Positions 29,749-40,528 of a DNA stretch of 42,354 bases are shown here, one piece after another. Location: positions 1 to 42,354 of the forward strand of contig JAITPW010000018.1 of assembly GCA_031289255.1 (NCBI GenBank), written 5' to 3'. This DNA is from Bacilli bacterium. Its GTDB lineage: Bacteria > Bacillota_I > Bacilli_A > JAJDGJ01. Under the pieces are notes generated by a model. It searched no databases. It had not been told where the DNA came from and saw only the letters and a program-made list of their open reading frames with translations. The stretch's first letter is position 1, and every line of letters starts with the position of its first letter. A program made the translations under genes and the position numbers.

Positions 29749-32221
29749 TAATCTTCTTTCTTGTAATAATTCTAATCATAAAGGTACCAACTAATAAACC
29801 AAACCCACTTAGACTTAAGATAACTCCTTGTTTTAAACCAGGCATTTCATAATCAATACTTAATTTATGTTGACCCTTTTTAAGTTTAGCTCCTAAGAAA
29901 AAACCATTTACTTTTTCTTTATTTATTACTTTACCATTATCTTTGATGATAAAACCTTTATCATAGAAAATTGATGTTCCTAAATAACCATTTTGAGCAA
30001 GATTTAAAGTAAAATTATAATTCTTATTATAGTTAACTTTAACAGCAGTCGGTTCAATATAATTAAATAGGGCCTTATTAATATCATCATATGAAATATA
30101 ATGAATTTTAAAATTAGAATATTGATTTAAATCATTATTCACAAATATTCTAAGAAGAGGAACTTCTTTATTAAGATCTAATAATAAATCAAATTCCCTT
30201 ATCTCTTTTTCGCCATAATGATTAACTGCTCTGACATAAGTATTATCATTATTCGCCACTATTAAGGTCCTACCAATATCCTTATTAAGGACCTGACCGG
30301 TAATATAAAACATTCCCTTACCTAGATATTGTTGTGGTATTTTCATTTCATAAATTTTACCTTTTGGTATTTTATTTTTATGTTTTTTATTCTTTTTATA
30401 ATTTATTTTAAAATCTTTAAATGGTATTTCCTTAATAAGATGAGGAACAATTTTATTTTTTATTTCCGGATACTTATTATCGTTAATCATGAATTCACTA
30501 CTAAACTTAAAAATACGATCTTGTTTTGATATTTTATTAATATCAGCTTTAGTAATATCCTCATCTAAAACCCCATAAATAACCGGTCTAGTATCAATAT
30601 TTTCATCATCAATACCAATAATTGATCTTAATAAAGAATTTTTTAGAATTGTAATATTAACTAATCTATTCCCAAATTGATTTCTTTCCACATTTAAATA
30701 ATCAGTATAAAATGAAATATAATTATTATTTACGAGTGAAGTGTATACTAAAGGATTATAACTATTGATACCTTTCGCAAAATTAGTGCTTAATGCTTCA
30801 CGATATAACCCATTAGCTTCATATTTAGATATAACATGGCCACTACGATCACGATCTCTTAAGATAAATTTATTAAAGCGATCTTTACTTATAAAATAAG
30901 TATTATTAAGAATTGCCATTATACTAATTAAAAGACATAATAATAGTACAAAAGATGTTTTTTTCTTAATTTTCATATTATTATTAATAAGTTTAATAAA
31001 GATTATTTGTAGTAATATAAAGATGCCAATAAAAATAAATTGAGTGGGTACGCTTCTTGTTCCAACGCCACCACGGAGATAATCGGCAATCTCTCTTAAA
31101 TTAAAAAGAGTTGATGAAATAATAATAATCGATATTATTATTGGTATATTAATTCGCTGATAAGTATTTTGTTCAAGAGCTATCCCAAAAGTAAGCATGA
31201 TAATTGGTAAAAAGGCCATCCAAACTTTAGGATCAACATAAAGAAAGGCATTATATAATAAATTTAGAGGTTCACAGATAAAAGAAATCATAATGAATAA
31301 GCCTAAATATAATAGTAATTTATTCTTATAATTAAATAAGCATAAAATAATCGTAAAAATACTAATGATTCCTAAGCCAAGATGAGAAGCATAAAGAACA
31401 GTTTCCAGAATCCATTGCTTATGATATATTTTAAGTCCTAAAACCATATCTGATCTTCCCCCACTAAGAATGATCTGTAATTGAGGATAGATAGCAATCA
31501 TGCTTAGGAGTATAACAATAACATAACAAATAAAAAGTTTACCATATTTTTTAAACATTTCCTTATTACTAAGATAATGTTGTTGTTTTGATAATAAGAA
31601 TAGGAAAAATACTTGAATAAAACCAGTTACGACCATATAGAAAAAATTAATAAACATAATCATCGTACAAGTAAAAATTAGTAGTCCATAACGATCTTTA
31701 TTGACAATATTATAAATGCTTAATAAAGATAAGACAAAATATGGTATCACATATAAAAACATCGTATGTACCGTAATATGATAGGTTAAAACTGGACTAA
31801 ATGAAATAAGAATACTAAGACTTAAGCCTATTAAATCACTATTAATAAATTTACTGGCAAGTATTCGAAAACTTAAAAATGTTAAGACAATAGTAAAATA
31901 TAAGTTTATCTGGATAATCATCATAGTTGGTATTTTAAGAAAGACTAATATCATAATATAAGGATTGGTAAAGCCATGATAAAACATTGTTGCTGCATTG
32001 ATACTACCACCATAATTAAAGACAATCTGTGGAAAGAGCTGTCCTGTTTTAAGATAAGACTCTCTAATATAATCAATAAAGCGAATATGTTGATCAAGGA
32101 AATCACCACCAACTCGTCCAAAAATATAATTACTTAGATTTAATAAAACTAAAAGCAATAATAAAATAATCATAAATATTAAAGTTTCATTTACTATTTT
32201 ATTTTTTAATATTTTCTTCAT
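29735..32221 (-). CDS. YfhO-like polytopic membrane glycosyltransferase
   Basis: GGDFLDQHIRFIDYIRESYLKTGQLFPQIVFNYGG...YHGFTNPYIMI; C-terminal YLGTSIFYDKGFIIKDNGK...GKHKLSIDYEMPG-type module typical of YfhO. Confidence 0.85.
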   Translation of the reverse strand: MKKILKNKIVNETLIFMIILLLLLVLLNLSNYIFGRVGGDFLDQHIRFIDYIRESYLKTGQLFPQIVFNYGGSINAATMFYHGFTNPYIMILVFLKIPTMMIIQINLYFTIVLTFLSFRILASKFINSDLIGLSLSILISFSPVLTYHITVHTMFLYVIPYFVLSLLSIYNIVNKDRYGLLIFTCTMIMFINFFYMVVTGFIQVFFLFLLSKQQHYLSNKEMFKKYGKLFICYVIVILLSMIAIYPQLQIILSGGRSDMVLGLKIYHKQWILETVLYASHLGLGIISIFTIILCLFNYKNKLLLYLGLFIMISFICEPLNLLYNAFLYVDPKVWMAFLPIIMLTFGIALEQNTYQRINIPIIISIIIISSTLFNLREIADYLRGGVGTRSVPTQFIFIGIFILLQIIFIKLINNNMKIKKKTSFVLLLCLLISIMAILNNTYFISKDRFNKFILRDRDRSGHVISKYEANGLYREALSTNFAKGINSYNPLVYTSLVNNNYISFYTDYLNVERNQFGNRLVNITILKNSLLRSIIGIDDENIDTRPVIYGVLDEDITKADINKISKQDRIFKFSSEFMINDNKYPEIKNKIVPHLIKEIPFKDFKINYKKNKKHKNKIPKGKIYEMKIPQQYLGKGMFYITGQVLNKDIGRTLIVANNDNTYVRAVNHYGEKEIREFDLLLDLNKEVPLLRIFVNNDLNQYSNFKIHYISYDDINKALFNYIEPTAVKVNYNKNYNFTLNLAQNGYLGTSIFYDKGFIIKDNGKVINKEKVNGFFLGAKLKKGQHKLSIDYEMPGLKQGVILSLSGFGLLVGTFMIRIITRKKIIKSA

Positions 32222-32231
32222 AATATTCTCC

Positions 32232-35027
32232 TTATTTATTAATATTTTTTCTGAATATCAATAAGTTTATTAGATAAGTAACTGGTATTAGTAATAACAT
32301 AACCACTAATGAAGCTACTGATTTATTTAATATATGCCATTCGATTAATGCTAATGTCCCGATACTGCTCATAATTAAATTAGGAAGGAAGGTTAATGGA
32401 AAAGCGATAAAGGTTTTTAAATTAGGTTTAGTCTTAAAGGTATAAATACTAGTAATGAAATAAGAAACAAAAGCGCTATAAATAAAGGCGATACCATGAG
32501 CCAATAAATAAGGAAATAACATCAATAATAATGTATATGCAATAAAGTAATTTATGGTATTAAAAGCTCCAACAATCACAAAACGAAAGAATGAGCGATT
32601 TAATACTTTAATCTCATCAATCATAATAAATCCTAAAAAGAATAACCCTATTATTGAAATACCAACTCCTAGTTTAAAACCAGGTATATGATATTCTATT
32701 ACTAAATGATGAACTCCTTTATTAAGCTTAGCCCCTAGAAAATACTTATTGACTACTTCTTTATTAATAACTTGACCATTATCTTTTATAGTAAAACCTT
32801 TATCATCAAATATTGACGTTCCTAAATAGCCATCATCTTTCATATTAAGCGTAAATGAATATGAATGATTATACTTAACATGATTATTAGTCGAAGCAAT
32901 GGTAGGCATCTGTATTTTCTGGATATCATCATAATCAATAAATTTAATTTTATAACCATTATAGATATTGCTAGTCCCTTTTACTTCAACTTTAAGTTTT
33001 GTCATTTTCTCATTACTATTAATGATAATAATACCATTACGAACTGCTTTTTCTTGATAAGCATTGACTCCTCTAAAATAAATACGATGATTATTAATAA
33101 GCCAAGATGAACGAGTTAGTGGTTTATTAATAGCTTTTGTTTCAATGATGAAAAGGCCTTTCTTTTGATATTGCTTGGGAATATCAATTGTAAATTTTTC
33201 AGTATCACTATCTTTAATTAATTTATTACTTTGTACGACATCATAAATAGGTAATTTTTGATATTTAAATTTATTATTACTGTCTTTAGTAAAAAAAGCT
33301 TGGTTTAAAGCTACTAAAGTATCAAACTTATCATAATCTTTTAAATTATCAAGATTATAAGTATTATGATGACTTACTCCATAAATAAAAGGGCGACTTG
33401 TTGGCATTTGGTAATGATTATCGCGACTATAATATTCATCAATTCCTAAAAAATTACTAACTAAATAATTATCAACCATATTATCTTTAATCCAGCGATT
33501 AAATAAACTAGGTTCTGTTAAAATAAATTCATTATAGAATTTAATAAAATTATTATTCATACTCGAAGCATACATGGTAGGAGCATAATTATTGATAGCT
33601 CTTATTTTATTACTAGTCGTATTAGTATAATGAAAATCATTTATTTTATTTTTATCAATAAAACTATTAATATGATGTCTTTTAGTAATGGTATATTTAT
33701 CATAATTTTTATTAGTAATAAAACTAATACTATAAGCACAAGTAAAAAAAGCACAGCTTACTAATATTGAACTAACCACTAATTTTCTTTTTTGGAAATC
33801 TGGTCGAATTAATATTAATAATAATATTGTTTGTAGTATTACCGCTATTTGAAAATCATAAGCGGTAAAACGTTTTTGATAAAGTCCTTTTTGAAAATGA
33901 AAAATTACTAATGTTAGTAAACAACTGCTTATTATGAGAAGATGTTTCTTTTTTATGGTCTTATCATCCAAAATTAAACCTAGCAATAATAAAATAATTG
34001 GTACAAGAAAAATATATATTTTATTATGAGTATATTGAAATAAATTAAAGAGATAATTAAAATATTCACAAATCAATATTAGTAAAGAAGAGGTTCCTAA
34101 AAATAAAGTAAACTTATTTTTGTAATTAATAATAGTTGTTAGTAAAACAAAGAGACCAATCATTCCTAGACCTATACTATTAGTATCAGAAGTTAAACTT
34201 GATAAAAAATTACGATGAATTAAATGTAAGTGAGGTATTATTTTGTCGACTCGATCACCATTAAATAAAGCTAGTGCTTGTGGTATAAAAACCATCATTC
34301 CCATCATAATACCAATAAGGTAACTAGTAATGATCTTTTTAAAAATAATAATTCTTTCTTTTTTATTAAGTTTTTCTCTAAAATAAATATTACCAATTAA
34401 AAAGATCATTTGGATCAAACCTATTATTAAAGCAAAGAAGAAATTAGTATAAAATATTAAAGCAATTAAAATAATAAAATGCCATTTCGTATGATATTTA
34501 ATAATATTTAAAATACTAATTAATGAGAATATAAATAAAGGATAATAATAAGTAAACATCAGATGTAATCCTAAGTGATTTAGTAACGATGGTGATAAAG
34601 CTCCTAAAATACTAATGACAATAACGTATTCTCTTTTTATATAATACTTTCTTAAAAGAATATTCATTCCTAAAAAAGTACTGACTACGATAATAATCTG
34701 CATTATTTTAAGCCAATGAAAAGTACTAATAAAAGGGAATAAATAAGATATCATGATTAAGGGATTATACATCCCATGGTAGTATAAATTCGCAAAATTC
34801 TGTCCTCCTCCGTAATTCATACTAAGTTGAGGAAATAAATCATGAGTAACTTTAAAGTTATGACGTAGATAATCAATGAAGCGAACATGTTGTTCGGTAA
34901 AATCACCATAACTTCTTCCGATTGAAGCATGAATTAAGCTCATTAAGCCCATAAAAGCTAAACAACAACCTAAAAAGATGAGCGTTTCAATAATGATATT
35001 TTTATTTTTGATAAGGACCTGTCTCAT
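32232..35027 (-). CDS. YfhO-like membrane glycosyltransferase fused to a C-terminal GtrA-like flippase domain
   Basis: YfhO features (YGDFTEQHVRFIDYLR, YHGMYNPLIMISYLF, YLGTSIFDDKGFTIKDNG) followed by FFRFVIVGAFNTINYFIAYTLLLMLFPYLLAHGIAFIYSAFVSYFITSIYTFK (GtrA). Confidence 0.87.
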   Translation of the reverse strand: MRQVLIKNKNIIIETLIFLGCCLAFMGLMSLIHASIGRSYGDFTEQHVRFIDYLRHNFKVTHDLFPQLSMNYGGGQNFANLYYHGMYNPLIMISYLFPFISTFHWLKIMQIIIVVSTFLGMNILLRKYYIKREYVIVISILGALSPSLLNHLGLHLMFTYYYPLFIFSLISILNIIKYHTKWHFIILIALIFYTNFFFALIIGLIQMIFLIGNIYFREKLNKKERIIIFKKIITSYLIGIMMGMMVFIPQALALFNGDRVDKIIPHLHLIHRNFLSSLTSDTNSIGLGMIGLFVLLTTIINYKNKFTLFLGTSSLLILICEYFNYLFNLFQYTHNKIYIFLVPIILLLLGLILDDKTIKKKHLLIISSCLLTLVIFHFQKGLYQKRFTAYDFQIAVILQTILLLILIRPDFQKRKLVVSSILVSCAFFTCAYSISFITNKNYDKYTITKRHHINSFIDKNKINDFHYTNTTSNKIRAINNYAPTMYASSMNNNFIKFYNEFILTEPSLFNRWIKDNMVDNYLVSNFLGIDEYYSRDNHYQMPTSRPFIYGVSHHNTYNLDNLKDYDKFDTLVALNQAFFTKDSNNKFKYQKLPIYDVVQSNKLIKDSDTEKFTIDIPKQYQKKGLFIIETKAINKPLTRSSWLINNHRIYFRGVNAYQEKAVRNGIIIINSNEKMTKLKVEVKGTSNIYNGYKIKFIDYDDIQKIQMPTIASTNNHVKYNHSYSFTLNMKDDGYLGTSIFDDKGFTIKDNGQVINKEVVNKYFLGAKLNKGVHHLVIEYHIPGFKLGVGISIIGLFFLGFIMIDEIKVLNRSFFRFVIVGAFNTINYFIAYTLLLMLFPYLLAHGIAFIYSAFVSYFITSIYTFKTKPNLKTFIAFPLTFLPNLIMSSIGTLALIEWHILNKSVASLVVMLLLIPVTYLINLLIFRKNINK

Positions 35028-35965
35028 TATAAATCGTCCTTATTATTATCAAAGAAGTCATTTACAATATAATTAGGACGATTTTTAACTTCGTTATATA
35101 TTAATCCCAAATAATAGCCAATTATACCTAATATTAATAAAACAATACCGAACATAAATAACATAATGACAATTATTGAAGCATAACCTGGTGCACTAAC
35201 TCCCTTAATAAAGGTACTTAAAATAATATAAAGCATATAAATAAAACCAACTAGTGAAACAATAATCCCTAATCTGGTCGATATTCGTAAAGGGATATCA
35301 GAATGAATAGCAATTGATTTAAAAGCATAATTAAATAACTTATTAATATTTGAAAAATCACTACTTCCTGCTACTCTTTGTTCAATATCAACGGGAATAA
35401 TCTTATAATTATAACCAATAAAACCAGTTAATCCTTTAAAGAAACGTTCTCTTTCACGCATTGAACAAATAACATCAATAACTTCACGATCCATTATTTG
35501 GAAATCTAAAGCATCATTTAATATCTTATAATCACTAATAGCATTATAAACATCATAATACTTACTTGCTAATGAGCTTTTTATGCCTCGTTCTCTTTTA
35601 CTTTTATAAGTTAAAACTAGTTTATTTCCCTCTAACCATAATTCAATCAAGATTTTAATATATCTTATTGGTATTTGAAGATCAGCATCAATTACAACAG
35701 CGGCATCTCCTTGACAATAATCCATTCCTGCTAAAACGGCTGCTTCTTTTCCGAAATTTCTTGAAAAATCAATTGCTTTAATACGATCATCACTAGTCAT
35801 AAGTGCTTTAATTTTATTAATCGTTTGATCTTGTGAACCATCATTAATAAAGATAATTTCTAAAATGACATTAATTTCAAATAATTCATGATTAATAGCT
35901 TTAATAAACTCATTAATATTAGCTTCTTCATTGTGACAAGGCACAATAATACTCACTTTCTTCAT
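35027..35965 (-). CDS. GT2 family polyprenyl-phosphate glycosyltransferase (GtrB/CsbB type)
   Basis: VSIIVPCHNEEANINEF, INDGSQDQT, DADLQIP, two C-terminal TM helices. Confidence 0.93.
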   Translation of the reverse strand: MKKVSIIVPCHNEEANINEFIKAINHELFEINVILEIIFINDGSQDQTINKIKALMTSDDRIKAIDFSRNFGKEAAVLAGMDYCQGDAAVVIDADLQIPIRYIKILIELWLEGNKLVLTYKSKRERGIKSSLASKYYDVYNAISDYKILNDALDFQIMDREVIDVICSMRERERFFKGLTGFIGYNYKIIPVDIEQRVAGSSDFSNINKLFNYAFKSIAIHSDIPLRISTRLGIIVSLVGFIYMLYIILSTFIKGVSAPGYASIIVIMLFMFGIVLLILGIIGYYLGLIYNEVKNRPNYIVNDFFDNNKDDL

Positions 35966-36116
35966 ATATTTCTCTCCTTTAAGTACAATAAAAATATTGT
36001 AACTTAGTTCTAACTACTATCTATAATATCACTATTAATGAAAAAAGTAACTATTTTTGTCAAAAAGTGACAAAATTGTAATGTTTCTTATCAATAATAT
36101 TAATGAAAGAAATATA

Positions 36117-36156
36117 AAAAAGACTATCTTATTTTATTAAGAAGTCCTTTTATAAT
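36117..36156 (-). terminator. Terminator-like hairpin downstream of the relic cassette
   Basis: AAAGGACTTCTTAAT...AAGATAGTCTTTTTT on -, between the relic (36188-36366) and the intact GT2 start. Confidence 0.55.
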
Positions 36157-36187
36157 ATTATTAATGATATATTATTGCTTATAAAGG

Positions 36188-36366
36188 TCATAATTTAGTA
36201 TTATTTTCTAAATGAGATAATTCTTGGTGATTATTTTTAAAAATAACTAAATTTATTAAATAAGTAATTGGTATTATTAAAATCATTACTACTAGTGAAG
36301 CTATATTTTTACTTAATAAACCTGTTCTTGTTTATTATGACAAGATACGATAATACTAATTATCAT
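36188..36366 (-). pseudogene. Relic of a second GT2...GtrA cassette fused by internal deletion
   Basis: Minus strand begins MIISIIVSCHNKQEQ (cf. MKKVSIIVPCHNEEAN of the GT2), then in another frame GLLSKNIASLVVMILIIPITYLINLVIFKNN... (cf. NKSVASLVVMLLLIPVTYLINLLIFRKN of the GtrA domain), ending at TGA. Confidence 0.8.
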
Positions 36367-36493
36367 TAAGCATTCCCTCTTTTCCCTAAATATTCTTATT
36401 ACCATAATAACATTATTTTATACAAAACAATTAATATTCTCAATAAATTATTTTAATACCATCATCTTTTTATTCTTAAGATATCATTATTTA

Positions 36494-36527
36494 TAAAAAA
36501 GCTACTTGTTTAACCAAGTAGCTTTTC
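36494..36527 (-). terminator. Glutathione peroxidase gene terminator
   Basis: AAAAGCTACTTG-GTTAAA-CAAGTAGCTTTTTT. Confidence 0.85.
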
Positions 36528-37055
36528 AATATCTTTACTAATCATATCAGGAGTATAGGTTGGGGCATATCGTGCTATTACTTGCCCTTGAGCATCGATT
36601 AAGAATTTAGTAAAATTCCATTTAATATCATTTTTATCAAAATAAGGATTAAATTCTTTTACCTTATTCTTAAATTCGGTATATCCTTCATTTTCTAATT
36701 CTTCACCAGCAACCTCTTTTAAATATTTAAAAAGCGGATGAGCTTCTTCACCATTAACACTTAATTTCTCAAATCGAGGAAAAGTTGTCTGATAATTTAA
36801 TGAACAAAATTCATTAATTTCATCCATTGTTCCTGGTGCTTGTTCTAAAAATTGATTACAAGGAAAATCTAAGACCTCTACATTCTTATTTTCATATTTC
36901 TTATACAAAGCTTCTAATGCCTCATATTGGTTGGTTAGACCACATTGGGTAGCTGTATTCACAATTAATAAGACTTTCCCCTCATATTCTTGTAAACTTA
37001 TTTCTTTACCTTGATCATTATTAACTTTAAAATCATAGATATTCATATTATTCAT
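36510..37055 (-). CDS. Glutathione peroxidase family protein
   Basis: VLLIVNTATQCGLTNQYEALE, LDFPCNQFLEQAPG, IKWNFTKFLID. Confidence 0.95.
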   Translation of the reverse strand: MNNMNIYDFKVNNDQGKEISLQEYEGKVLLIVNTATQCGLTNQYEALEALYKKYENKNVEVLDFPCNQFLEQAPGTMDEINEFCSLNYQTTFPRFEKLSVNGEEAHPLFKYLKEVAGEELENEGYTEFKNKVKEFNPYFDKNDIKWNFTKFLIDAQGQVIARYAPTYTPDMISKDIEKLLG

Positions 37056-37235
37056 CCTTTCATATTACTATCTTCATTTTAACTTTACTAATATATTTGT
37101 TCAAAATATATGCATTATTTTATTTAATAAACATCCTCCTATTTACTAAAAATGATAAGTATTGACTATTAATTCACATCATGAATATTTAGTTTAAGCC
37201 TTAATTATGCTATAATTTTCAAGAGAGGTGAAATC

Positions 37236-38597
37236 ATGAAAATAAATGCAATTATCTTAGCTGCTGGCCGTGGTACGAGAATGAAATCGAACTTACCTAA
37301 AGTAATTCATAAAATATTAGATAAACCAATGATTATGCATGTTATTGATAATCTCCGTCAAGCTGAAGTAAATAATATTATATCAGTTGTTGGTTATCAA
37401 GCTGAACTAGTAAAAGCTGTTGTTAAAGAAGAATCTCGCTTTGTTTTACAGAATGAACAACTAGGTACTGGACATGCCATCATGATGTGTTCTGAAATTC
37501 TAAAAGATAAAGATGGTATTACTATTGTCATCTGTGGTGATACACCATTAATTAGTTCATCTACTATTAAAGAACTAATTGATTATCATATCAGAAACGA
37601 TAATCATGCGACCATCTTAACTGGAGAATTAGAAGATACCTTGTCTTATGGAAAAATTATCCGTGATAACGATAATAATGTTGTTAAAATTGTCGAATTT
37701 AAAGATGCTAAAGAAGAATATCAAAATATCAAAGAGTTTAATACTGGTACTTATATTTTTAATAATAAATTACTATTTAATTTAATAGATATGTTAGATA
37801 ATAATAATTCCCAAAAAGAATATTATCTAACCGATATTATTGAAATTATGGCTAATCAAAAATATAAAGTTGATGGTTGTATCTTAAAAGATTTAAAAGA
37901 AACTATCGGTATTAATGATCGAGCGACCTTAGCCTATGCTCAAAGAGTCCTATCAAGTCGTATTAATCGTCGATTAATGGATAATGGAATTACCATTATT
38001 GATCCACGAACTACTTATATTGGACCAGATGTCTGCATTGAAATTGATACTATTATCAAACCAAATACGCATATTTATGGTAATACTAAAATAGGTGAAA
38101 AATGCATCATTGGACCAAATGTAGAATTAAATAATAGTATCGTTTTAAATGATACGGAAATAACTAATGCTCACATTGATGATTGTACCATTAAGAGTCA
38201 TGTCAAAGTCGGTCCATATGCTCGCTTGCGACAAAATTGTATCATTGAAGATGATGTGAAAATTGGTAACTTTGTGGAAATGAAAAAAACAATCTTTGGT
38301 AACCGTTCTAAATCTGCTCATCTATCATATTTAGGTGATGCGATTATTGGTGAAGATGTTAATATTGGTTGTGGAACCATAACCGTTAATTACGATGGTA
38401 AAAGAAAACATCAAACTGTTATTGAAGATAATGTTTTTATCGGCTGTAATGCGAATTTAATTGCACCAATCAAAATTGAAAGTGATGCGATTATCGCTGC
38501 TGGAACAACCATTACCAATGATGTTCCTAAAGAATCACTGGCTATTGGAAGAGTTAGACAAGAAATAAAAGAAGATTTTGGGAATAAATTTAAATAG
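37236..38597 (+). CDS. glmU: Bifunctional N-acetylglucosamine-1-phosphate uridyltransferase/glucosamine-1-phosphate acetyltransferase
   Basis: [20 protein letters not shown], left-handed beta-helix hexapeptides, [27 protein letters not shown]. Confidence 0.97.
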   Translation: MKINAIILAAGRGTRMKSNLPKVIHKILDKPMIMHVIDNLRQAEVNNIISVVGYQAELVKAVVKEESRFVLQNEQLGTGHAIMMCSEILKDKDGITIVICGDTPLISSSTIKELIDYHIRNDNHATILTGELEDTLSYGKIIRDNDNNVVKIVEFKDAKEEYQNIKEFNTGTYIFNNKLLFNLIDMLDNNNSQKEYYLTDIIEIMANQKYKVDGCILKDLKETIGINDRATLAYAQRVLSSRINRRLMDNGITIIDPRTTYIGPDVCIEIDTIIKPNTHIYGNTKIGEKCIIGPNVELNNSIVLNDTEITNAHIDDCTIKSHVKVGPYARLRQNCIIEDDVKIGNFVEMKKTIFGNRSKSAHLSYLGDAIIGEDVNIGCGTITVNYDGKRKHQTVIEDNVFIGCNANLIAPIKIESDAIIAAGTTITNDVPKESLAIGRVRQEIKEDFGNKFK

Positions 38598-38608
38598 GGG
38601 GAATAGAA

Positions 38609-39562
38609 ATGTTAAATAACACTGTTATCTTTTCATTGACGAGATCATTAAAATTAACAGATAAAATTTGTGAAAAATTAGGGCTTAAGAAAGGTGAATG
38701 TAAAGTCAAAAACTTTGCGGATGGTGAAACATTAATTGAATTAGGGACATCAGTACGTGGTAAAAGTGTCTATGTTGTGCAATCAACTTGTGCTCCAACT
38801 AATGATTCAGTAATGGAATTACTAATTATGATTGATGCCTTAAGAAGAGCTAGTGCTAAAACAATCAACTTAGTTGTTCCATATTATGGTTATGCTCGTC
38901 AAGATCGTAAAGCTAAACCACGTCAACCCATTACATCACGCTTAGTTGCTGATATGATTCAAGTTGCTGGGGCTGATCGTATTATTACACTGGATTTACA
39001 TGCATCGCAAATTCAAGGTTTCTTTACGATCCCAATCGATGATATCTATGCATTACCTTTACTAGCCAGTAATTATAAAGATCTTGATAATAAAAATTTA
39101 GTAGTTGTTTCTCCTGATCATGGTGGTGTGGCTCGAGCACGGGCTTTAGCCAAAATTCTTGATTGTCCGATTGCAATTATCGATAAGAGACGTCCTGAAG
39201 CTAATGCCGTTGAAGTAATGCATATAATTGGTGAAGTTAAAGGTAAAATAGCAATTATGATTGATGATATGATTGATACAGCTGGAACAATCTGTGCTGG
39301 AGCTAAAGCTGTTAAAGACCTAGGAGCAACAAACGTCTTTGCTTGTTGTACCCATCCTGTTTTATCAAATCCAGCTATTACAAGAATTCAAGAATCAGTT
39401 ATTGAAGAATTAGTAACAACTGATACTATTGAACTTAGTGAAGAAAAACAAATAGATAAAATAAAAGTAGTTAGTGTTTGTAATATTATTTCAACTGTTA
39501 TTGATCATATTGAAAATGTTAAATCAGTTAGTGAAGCTGTCCAACTTGAATTAAAACAATAA
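38609..39562 (+). CDS. prs: Ribose-phosphate pyrophosphokinase
   Basis: [57 protein letters not shown]. Confidence 0.97.
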   Translation: MLNNTVIFSLTRSLKLTDKICEKLGLKKGECKVKNFADGETLIELGTSVRGKSVYVVQSTCAPTNDSVMELLIMIDALRRASAKTINLVVPYYGYARQDRKAKPRQPITSRLVADMIQVAGADRIITLDLHASQIQGFFTIPIDDIYALPLLASNYKDLDNKNLVVVSPDHGGVARARALAKILDCPIAIIDKRRPEANAVEVMHIIGEVKGKIAIMIDDMIDTAGTICAGAKAVKDLGATNVFACCTHPVLSNPAITRIQESVIEELVTTDTIELSEEKQIDKIKVVSVCNIISTVIDHIENVKSVSEAVQLELKQ

Positions 39563-40122
39563 TGAAATTAATAGTAGGATTAGGTAATCCTGGTAAAGAA
39601 TACGAAAACACTCGTCACAACATGGGCTTTATGGCTCTTGATTTATTACTAGCTCAGTATCATATTGAACTAAATAAAAGAAAATTTAATGGCTTATATT
39701 ATCAAGGGGAAATAAATAATGAAAAGATCATCATTTTAAAACCCCAAACCTATATGAACTTAAGTGGCGAATGTGTTAGTCAATTTAGCAATTTTTTTAA
39801 GATACCAATCGAGAATATTATTATAATTTATGATGATATGGATACTTTAATAGGCAAAATAAGAATTCGTTCGCAAGGTAGTAGTGGTGGTCAAAAAGGG
39901 ATTCAAAACATTATTAACCATCTCCACACCACTAATATTAATCGAATTAGAGTTGGTATTGGTACTAATACCATGAATAACATTAGAGATTATGTTCTTT
40001 CAAAAATATCAATATCTGAAAGTAATCTGATTAACGAAGCTCTTGAACTTGCCAAAGATGCTTCCATCGATTTTATAACAAACGATATTGATAAAGTAAT
40101 GAATAAGTTTAATAAAAAATAA
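39562..40122 (+). CDS. pth: Peptidyl-tRNA hydrolase
   Basis: [58 protein letters not shown]. Confidence 0.97.
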   Translation: MKLIVGLGNPGKEYENTRHNMGFMALDLLLAQYHIELNKRKFNGLYYQGEINNEKIIILKPQTYMNLSGECVSQFSNFFKIPIENIIIIYDDMDTLIGKIRIRSQGSSGGQKGIQNIINHLHTTNINRIRVGIGTNTMNNIRDYVLSKISISESNLINEALELAKDASIDFITNDIDKVMNKFNKK

Positions 40123-40168
40123 AAAACTATTTAGCGAATCATCGAGATTCACGAGCTAGTTTTTTTAT
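40117..40168 (+). terminator. Terminator of the glmU-prs-pth cluster
   Basis: AAAAAACTA...TAGTTTTTTT stem with inner GAATC/GATTC hairpin. Confidence 0.65.
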
Positions 40169-40362
40169 TTATTTATGAAGTTTTAATCCAAAAACCTGAT
40201 ACATTAGTAACTAATCTGTTTGTGAAAAATAATATATTCTTAAAGCATAATTATAAGCTCTCAATCATATTAAGTGATATCTATAATTACTTCTAATAGA
40301 CAATTCAAAAACTTATATTACATCATTGTTAAAATATCGATTCCCTTTCTAAAAAGCTAAAT

Positions 40363-40485
40363 CTAAATTAAACTAGCTCCACCATCACCTACAAAAATTG
40401 TCACAGTTATCCATTCAACCTTATCAGAAGCTAAATAAACAACTCCATGAGATACTTTGTATAAAATAACGATAAAACTCAAAAT
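40363..40485 (-). pseudogene. C-terminal remnant of a short-chain dehydrogenase/reductase gene
   Basis: Minus-strand open segment KVSHGVVYLASDKVEWITVTIFVGDGGASLI* matches the SDR C-terminal signature (YLASD...W.TG..F.VDGG); no start codon or Rossmann N-terminus. Confidence 0.75.
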
Positions 40486-40507
40486 CTATTATTAATTACT
40501 ATTTAAT

Positions 40508-40528
40508 AAAAAAAATCCTTACGTGGAT
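40508..40528 (-). terminator. tracrRNA intrinsic terminator
   Basis: ATCC-ACGTAA-GGAT hairpin followed by T8 on -. Confidence 0.8.

Noticed and set aside
30329-30529. 66 aa + strand ORF antisense to the YfhO gene
   Set aside because: Phe/Ile-rich shadow ORF, AT-rich artefact.
32865-33110. 81 aa + strand ORF antisense to the YfhO-GtrA gene
   Set aside because: Shadow ORF in a supported CDS.
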